A stretch of 56,951 nucleotides of DNA. Origin: Puia dinghuensis (GTDB lineage: Bacteria > Bacteroidota > Bacteroidia > Chitinophagales > Chitinophagaceae). Shown here piece after piece: positions 52,721 through 56,951 of this stretch (positions are counted from its first letter, which is position 1; the number at the start of each line of letters is the position of its first letter). The notes beneath the pieces were generated by a model. It ran no database searches, had not been told where the DNA came from, and was given only the letters and a program-made list of their open reading frames with translations. Where the stretch lies: the NCBI GenBank assembly GCA_026225275.1, contig JAMFSL010000030.1, positions 1 to 56,951 of the forward strand. Direction: 5' to 3'. The position numbers and the translations under genes are program-made.

Positions 52721-55105
52721 ATGTACAAGAACTACTTGAAAACGGCCATTCGCCATCTTCATAAGGATAGGACCCACTCTATCATCAATATCACCGGCTT
52801 GTCCATCGGCATGGCCGTCGCTGTGCTCATAGGACTGTGGATAACAGACGAGCTGTCATTCAACAAGAACTTCGGCCACTACGATCGCATCGCGCAGATC
52901 TATACCCGCTTCACGATCCAGGGGGAGCGGGGCGCCGGGAATTCGGCGCCCATCGCGCTAGCGGATGAGCTGCGCACCCATTATGACGGCAATTTCCGGC
53001 AGGTGGTCATGTCCACCTGGAATTTTGGTCACCTGCTGACCGTGGGCAGCAAGGTGCTAAGCGGTGACGGCAGCTTTATGGAGTCGGGAGCGCCGGACAT
53101 GCTCACGCTGCGGATGCTGGAAGGCAGCCGGGACGGGTTGAAACGGGGTCCGGGTATCCTGCTGTCCCAAAGCCTGGCTACCGCGCTGTTCGGGAGCGCT
53201 TCGCCGATGGGAAAAACGGTCAGGGTAGACAATCAGACCGATTTCCAGGTGACCGGCGTTTATGAAGACCTACCTAACAACAGCAGCTTTGCGGATACTC
53301 ATTTTATCGGCAGCTGGGAATGCTATCTCGCCCTCAACCCCTGGGTCCGGCAAATGAAGGACCCCTGGCGCAACAACAGCTGGCAAGTCTTTGCAGAAAT
53401 CGCCCCACACACCGATTTTGTGACGATCTCCTCGCGCATCCGTGACGTCAAGGCAAAACAAGTCTCCGCCGACGAGAGAAATAACCATTACGAGCTGTTC
53501 CTCCACCCGATGAGCCGCTGGCACCTCTATTCGGATTTCGATGGCGGCTACAGCCGCGGCGGTCGCATCAAATATGTTTGGATGTTCGGCCTCATTGGGA
53601 TATTCGTGCTATTACTGGCCTGTATTAATTTCATGAACCTTTCTACGGCCCGCAGCGAGCGGCGGGCAAGAGAAGTTGGCATCCGCAAGGCCATCGGAGG
53701 TCTCCGCGCCCAGCTGATCGGGCAATTCTACACGGAGTCCATTTTGCTGACGGCCCTGGCCTTTGTCTTCGCACTGCTGCTGGTCAGCCTGGTCATGCGC
53801 CCTTTCAACGAGCTTGCTGGCAAGTCCCTTACGATACCATGGGGCAGCCCTTTGTTCTGGGGAGCGGGCGCGGCCTTCTGTCTGCTGACGGGACTTGTCT
53901 CCGGCAGCTATCCCGCACTTTATCTCTCTTCTTTTCGGCCGGTAAAGGTACTCAAAGGCACGTTTAAAACAGGTCGTTTCGCAGCCCTCCCACGCCAGGC
54001 GCTGGTCGTCCTGCAGTTTACCGTCTCCGTTAGCCTCATCGTCGGAACCATCGTCGTCTTCCGACAGATCCAATACGCGGAGGACAGACCGCGGGGGTAT
54101 GAACAGGACAGGCTGGTGATGATCCCCCGTGTCGGGAACGACATCCACCAGCATTTCCAGGCCGTGCGCAACGAATTAAAGACTGCCGGCGCGATCAGTG
54201 AAATTGCCGAATCCAGCACGGCAGTAACGTGGATCAGCGGCACGAATTCTGGTTTCGACTGGCCGGGCAAAGACCCCAATATAGCGCTTGACTTCCCGAA
54301 TACCGGCGTTTCGGAGGATTATGGGAAGACGGTCGGCTGGCAGTTGGCAGCGGGCCGGGATTTTTCCCGGGACTTTCCTTCGGACACCAATTCCTTTATC
54401 GTCAACGAAGCCGCCGTCAAGTTCATGGGTCTGAAAAATCCGGTCGGGACGGTAGTCCGGTGGGATGGCTGGCCATTCACCATCATCGGGGTCGTCAAGG
54501 ATATGCTGATGGAATCCCCCTACTCGCCGGTCCGGCCCTCCATCTATTGTACAGTCAAGGACCATAGCGATTGGGTGATCCTGCGCGTCCCCGCCGGTAA
54601 GGATATGCAGACCGCGTTGGACGAATGCAAAAAAGTCTTTACCCGCTATAGCCCCGCCGAGCCTTTCCATTATTTATTTGCCGATCAGGCCTATGCGAGA
54701 AAGTTCGGCGACGAGCAGCAGATCGGCAGGCTGGCAGGCGTCTTCGCCACATTAGCCATCCTGATCAGTTGTCTGGGCTTGTTTGGCATGGCCTCCTTTA
54801 TGGCGGAACAGCGCACCCGGGAGATCGGGGTCCGCAAGGTGCTGGGAGCCAGCATCCTCAGCCTCTGGAGCATGTTGTCCAAACAATTCGTGGCCCTGGT
54901 ATGCCTGTCGCTGCTGATCGCCATGCCCCTGAGCGGCTGGTTTATGCACCGCTGGCTGGAGGGTTATACATACCGCAGCGGTCTGTCCTGGTGGATCTTC
55001 GCCCTGGCAGCCGCCGGGGCCTTGCTGATCACCTTGCTGACGGTCAGCTGGCAGGCCTTGCGCGCCGCGACATCCAATCCCGTCAAGGCCCTGCGCGCCG
55101 AGTGA
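52721..55105 (+). CDS. ABC transporter permease with FtsX domains (MacB-like, standalone)
   Basis: A 794-residue inner-membrane protein. An N-terminal membrane segment (IINITGLSIGMAVAVLIGL) leads to a periplasmic MacB-like core (about residues 40-260), then three membrane helices (YVWMFGLIGIFVLLLACINF onward) with STARSERRAREVGIRKAIGG. The whole unit repeats: a second periplasmic part and a C-terminal FtsX domain with ASFMAEQRTREIGVRKVLGA and ILSLWSMLSKQFVALVCLSL. No ATPase gene is adjacent, as is common for this Bacteroidota family, which serves in lipoprotein or peptide export. Start set at MYKNYLKTAI (52721). Confidence 0.92.
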   Translation: MYKNYLKTAIRHLHKDRTHSIINITGLSIGMAVAVLIGLWITDELSFNKNFGHYDRIAQIYTRFTIQGERGAGNSAPIALADELRTHYDGNFRQVVMSTWNFGHLLTVGSKVLSGDGSFMESGAPDMLTLRMLEGSRDGLKRGPGILLSQSLATALFGSASPMGKTVRVDNQTDFQVTGVYEDLPNNSSFADTHFIGSWECYLALNPWVRQMKDPWRNNSWQVFAEIAPHTDFVTISSRIRDVKAKQVSADERNNHYELFLHPMSRWHLYSDFDGGYSRGGRIKYVWMFGLIGIFVLLLACINFMNLSTARSERRAREVGIRKAIGGLRAQLIGQFYTESILLTALAFVFALLLVSLVMRPFNELAGKSLTIPWGSPLFWGAGAAFCLLTGLVSGSYPALYLSSFRPVKVLKGTFKTGRFAALPRQALVVLQFTVSVSLIVGTIVVFRQIQYAEDRPRGYEQDRLVMIPRVGNDIHQHFQAVRNELKTAGAISEIAESSTAVTWISGTNSGFDWPGKDPNIALDFPNTGVSEDYGKTVGWQLAAGRDFSRDFPSDTNSFIVNEAAVKFMGLKNPVGTVVRWDGWPFTIIGVVKDMLMESPYSPVRPSIYCTVKDHSDWVILRVPAGKDMQTALDECKKVFTRYSPAEPFHYLFADQAYARKFGDEQQIGRLAGVFATLAILISCLGLFGMASFMAEQRTREIGVRKVLGASILSLWSMLSKQFVALVCLSLLIAMPLSGWFMHRWLEGYTYRSGLSWWIFALAAAGALLITLLTVSWQALRAATSNPVKALRAE

Positions 55106-55125
55106 TTTTCATAAGGTTATACGAA

Positions 55126-55314
55126 CTAATCTTTTTCCGTCATTCTTTTGATAATGAAATCCGGGATCGGAGTTTCTTCGAGGGTCTTGTAAGCTTCCTC
55201 CAATTTTCTGACCAAAAAAGGATCATCATCGGCGATACGAAATGGCAGTTCGTCGACTACCGTTATATGCGCTCTGATGCTCTTTTCCAAATCGCTTTCT
55301 TCTTGTTCCTTCAT
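55126..55314 (-). CDS. Small acidic protein, uncertain
   Basis: A 62-residue ORF (MKEQEESDLEKSIRAHITVV start) with an acidic, helical look. Its C-terminal part KTLEETPIPDFIIKRM resembles the tail of the next small ORF upstream (KIFAKAPLPECLLNRH). Convergent with the permease. No known family. Confidence 0.5.
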   Translation of the reverse strand: MKEQEESDLEKSIRAHITVVDELPFRIADDDPFLVRKLEEAYKTLEETPIPDFIIKRMTEKD

Positions 55315-55370
55315 TTTGATACAATTTAAAAATTAGCGACACTTTTACTGTCAAAAAAATGAATCTGAGT

Positions 55371-55607
55371 TTAGTGTCTGTTAAGAAGACACTCGGGTAA
55401 AGGAGCCTTTGCAAAGATTTTCTTTACCTCTTCGCACATTTTAATATATTCCGGATCGTTTTTATCGATTGTCAAAATCGAGATGTATAAAGGATATGTC
55501 TCCCCCTTTTTGAAATAGGGAGATCGCGGAAGTCTTACCGGTTTTCCTGTTCTCCTGGCTTTGCGCATGGCCATACGCGATCTTATCGAATACCAAAAAT
55601 GTTTCAT
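55371..55607 (-). CDS. Small basic protein, uncertain
   Basis: A 78-residue ORF with a basic N-terminal half (MKHFWYSIRSRMAMRKARRT) and a helical C-terminal half (YIKMCEEVKKIFAKAPLPEC). It lies 56 bases upstream of the previous small ORF on the same strand, so they may be one transcript and related in their C-terminal motif. Function unknown. Confidence 0.5.
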   Translation of the reverse strand: MKHFWYSIRSRMAMRKARRTGKPVRLPRSPYFKKGETYPLYISILTIDKNDPEYIKMCEEVKKIFAKAPLPECLLNRH

Positions 55608-55875
55608 AATTCACTTTTTTTTCGTATTTGTGAAATGGAATAAGTTGAATATTCTATGGTAAATTCAGTTGGGAAGGAACCAGACAAGGATGATACAATG
55701 AACGTATGCTGTCAACTTCAAGAAGAAGCCACTAACAAAATTAGCAACATTTCTTATTTCAAAAAAAGAATTTGATCCGCCGGAATAAAGAAAAGCAGTT
55801 CGAATACCGGCAGGTGAATATTAACGTGATCTTAAGGGTTCATTCTCTATCTTTAAATCAACCCTCGACGCCCGT

Positions 55876-56664
55876 ATGAAGTACCTGAACCTATTCCCCG
55901 TCCTGCTGCTGCTCACGCAGCAGGCAGATGCACAACCGCCTGCTTCCCAGCCCACCAGCTATTGGATGCTTTCCGCGGGCTTTGGAATGCTATTCCCTCC
56001 TAAACCTGGCAGTCCGCTTACCACCAGCTTCCAGTATACCTCTACGTCTGTAACGACCGGGGCGACGACCACGCAAACCTTTACCGGTAAAACCGGGGCC
56101 TTTCACCCAACTGCCTTCGCGGGCGATATGCTCCATGCGACGTGTGTCTTTAATCACAACAGCATTAATCTGGGAGCCGGATACAATGCGGACATCAGCG
56201 GTACCGGTCTCAATTCATATATAAAGGCGGGCTATGGGTACATCTTCCGCTTCGGCCGGTTGCAGGTGCAGCCATCAGTTGATTTCTATGCCATGCTGGA
56301 CGGCCCTGCGAACCTGGGTAGCATCGACAACAGCGGGGTGAATCTCTCGCTGTTGGGCTACTCTGCCCATGCCCAGTTTTATTCCACCTCATTCGATGCC
56401 ACCACTTTCCAAAGTGAAGCCCATACTTATAATGCCGACAACCTGGAGATCGATTACTATAGGATCAGTTACCTGGCCGAGCCTAAGCTGGTGCTGGGGA
56501 CCATTCTATGGCGAAAGATGTATATCGGGGTCGAGGGGGGCTGGCTGCTGCAGATGGCCCAGGCTGGCAGGTTCGATCTCAGGCAGAATGGCGGCGGCAC
56601 CTCGAATGTCGTGGGAAAAGTTTATCTAAGTGATCATGGATCACTGGGAGGCCCCGGTGTCTGA
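55876..56664 (+). CDS. Secreted outer-membrane-like beta-barrel protein
   Basis: A 262-residue protein with a signal peptide (LFPVLLLLTQQADAQ) and barrel-like strands (SYWMLSAGFGMLFPPK, FNHNSINLGAGYNADISG, IKAGYGYIFRFGRLQVQPSV, IGVEGGWLLQMAQAGRF). A Thr/Ser-rich segment (residues about 50-70) may be an outside loop. It ends with SLGGPGV, without the terminal aromatic residue of many barrels. Single gene, own transcript. Bases 56665-56910 after it contain no ORF that I can support. Confidence 0.7.
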   Translation: MKYLNLFPVLLLLTQQADAQPPASQPTSYWMLSAGFGMLFPPKPGSPLTTSFQYTSTSVTTGATTTQTFTGKTGAFHPTAFAGDMLHATCVFNHNSINLGAGYNADISGTGLNSYIKAGYGYIFRFGRLQVQPSVDFYAMLDGPANLGSIDNSGVNLSLLGYSAHAQFYSTSFDATTFQSEAHTYNADNLEIDYYRISYLAEPKLVLGTILWRKMYIGVEGGWLLQMAQAGRFDLRQNGGGTSNVVGKVYLSDHGSLGGPGV

Positions 56665-56910
56665 ATTAATATAGGGTATTGCTTTGGCGGTAGTTTGAGC
56701 AAAAAGAAAAAGCATTAGCATTTAGTCCGACTGCCGCTTCTTCGTCCCGAATGTGTGTAGCAGCAAATACCCAACCTATGACAGATGCGAACGCTTGTAA
56801 TGAAAAAACGGAGCAAAATGACGGTCACTTATAAGGAATCCAATTATGCGTTAACTGGGAGTCGGGCATGTTCCCAATTATCCCCGAAATATCTGAATAG
56901 GGGTTGAATC

Positions 56911-56951
56911 GGGGTCTGTAAAATGAACTGTGTCAGGATATAGTTTTGAAC
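56911..56951. mobile_element. Possible left edge of an insertion sequence (IS256-like end)
   Basis: The last 41 bases contain GGGGTCTGTAAAATGAACTG and then TGTCAGG. The pattern GTCTGTAAAATnAACTGTGTC looks like the terminal inverted repeats of IS256-family elements as I recall them. No transposase codons or second end can be seen in this window, so this is a weak call. Confidence 0.3.

Overview
The window looks like a chromosomal segment of a Bacteroidota bacterium, most likely family Chitinophagaceae. The evidence is a type IX secretion (type B) C-terminal sorting domain, a gldA gliding-type ABC ATPase, SusC/TonB-like barrels with carboxypeptidase-regulatory N-domains, long three-domain IspG, several TAnnTTTG (-7) promoters, few Shine-Dalgarno sites, and moderately high GC. 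No rRNA, tRNA or CRISPR array was seen. This placement is inference from gene families.

Layout. Bases 1-19693 are entirely minus-strand. Reading in the direction of transcription, one block holds a T9SS cargo protein and an SGNH hydrolase. A tight seven-gene run at 17502-10712 follows: membrane-anchored protein, DoxX-like protein, outer-membrane barrel, MetE-core protein, AhpD-like protein, second barrel, vanadium-haloperoxidase/PAP2 lipoprotein. It closes on a hairpin terminator at 10646-10669. Next comes a compact chain: trehalase, an OXA-fold lipoprotein that has lost its active site, a BatB-BatC fusion, ispG, a WYL regulator, an aldose epimerase, a lipoprotein and nadB, with short gaps or ATGA overlaps. 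At 19.7 kb the direction switches. DinB, a nucleotidyltransferase remnant, a fused isobutyryl-CoA mutase (IcmF), glucokinase, a collapsed DUF763 pseudogene, an orphan KorA, a FUSC-family membrane protein and a TonB-type barrel follow. From 33 to 47 kb there is a kinase-RapZ fusion, a lipid A acyltransferase, a LuxR-type HTH, a persulfide dioxygenase-rhodanese protein with an ArsR regulator, tsaB, kbl/ridA, an ECF sigma/anti-sigma/barrel set, an L,D-transpeptidase, and acs with an acetate transporter. The right end carries an MHS transporter, gldA, eno-ftsB, nth, an FtsX-type permease, small proteins and a barrel. The last 40 bases may be the edge of an insertion sequence.

The most unusual signal is a 123-bp sequence present twice, at 21233-21355 (+) and 29555-29677 (-), with 122 of 123 bases identical. 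Each copy lies in frame inside an unrelated gene (the IcmF interdomain linker and the FUSC cytoplasmic linker) and adds the same 41-residue Ser/Arg/Glu-rich peptide. It has internal palindromes and a 48-bp tandem repeat, and four of its six reading frames are open. It behaves like a small mobile element adapted to landing inside genes, comparable in concept to Rickettsia palindromic elements.

Other points of interest are the dismantled class D beta-lactamase fold, the mixed haloperoxidase/MetE/AhpD operon, the sugar-kinase-like/RapZ-C fusion, and inverted repeats directly upstream of nth and ftsB.
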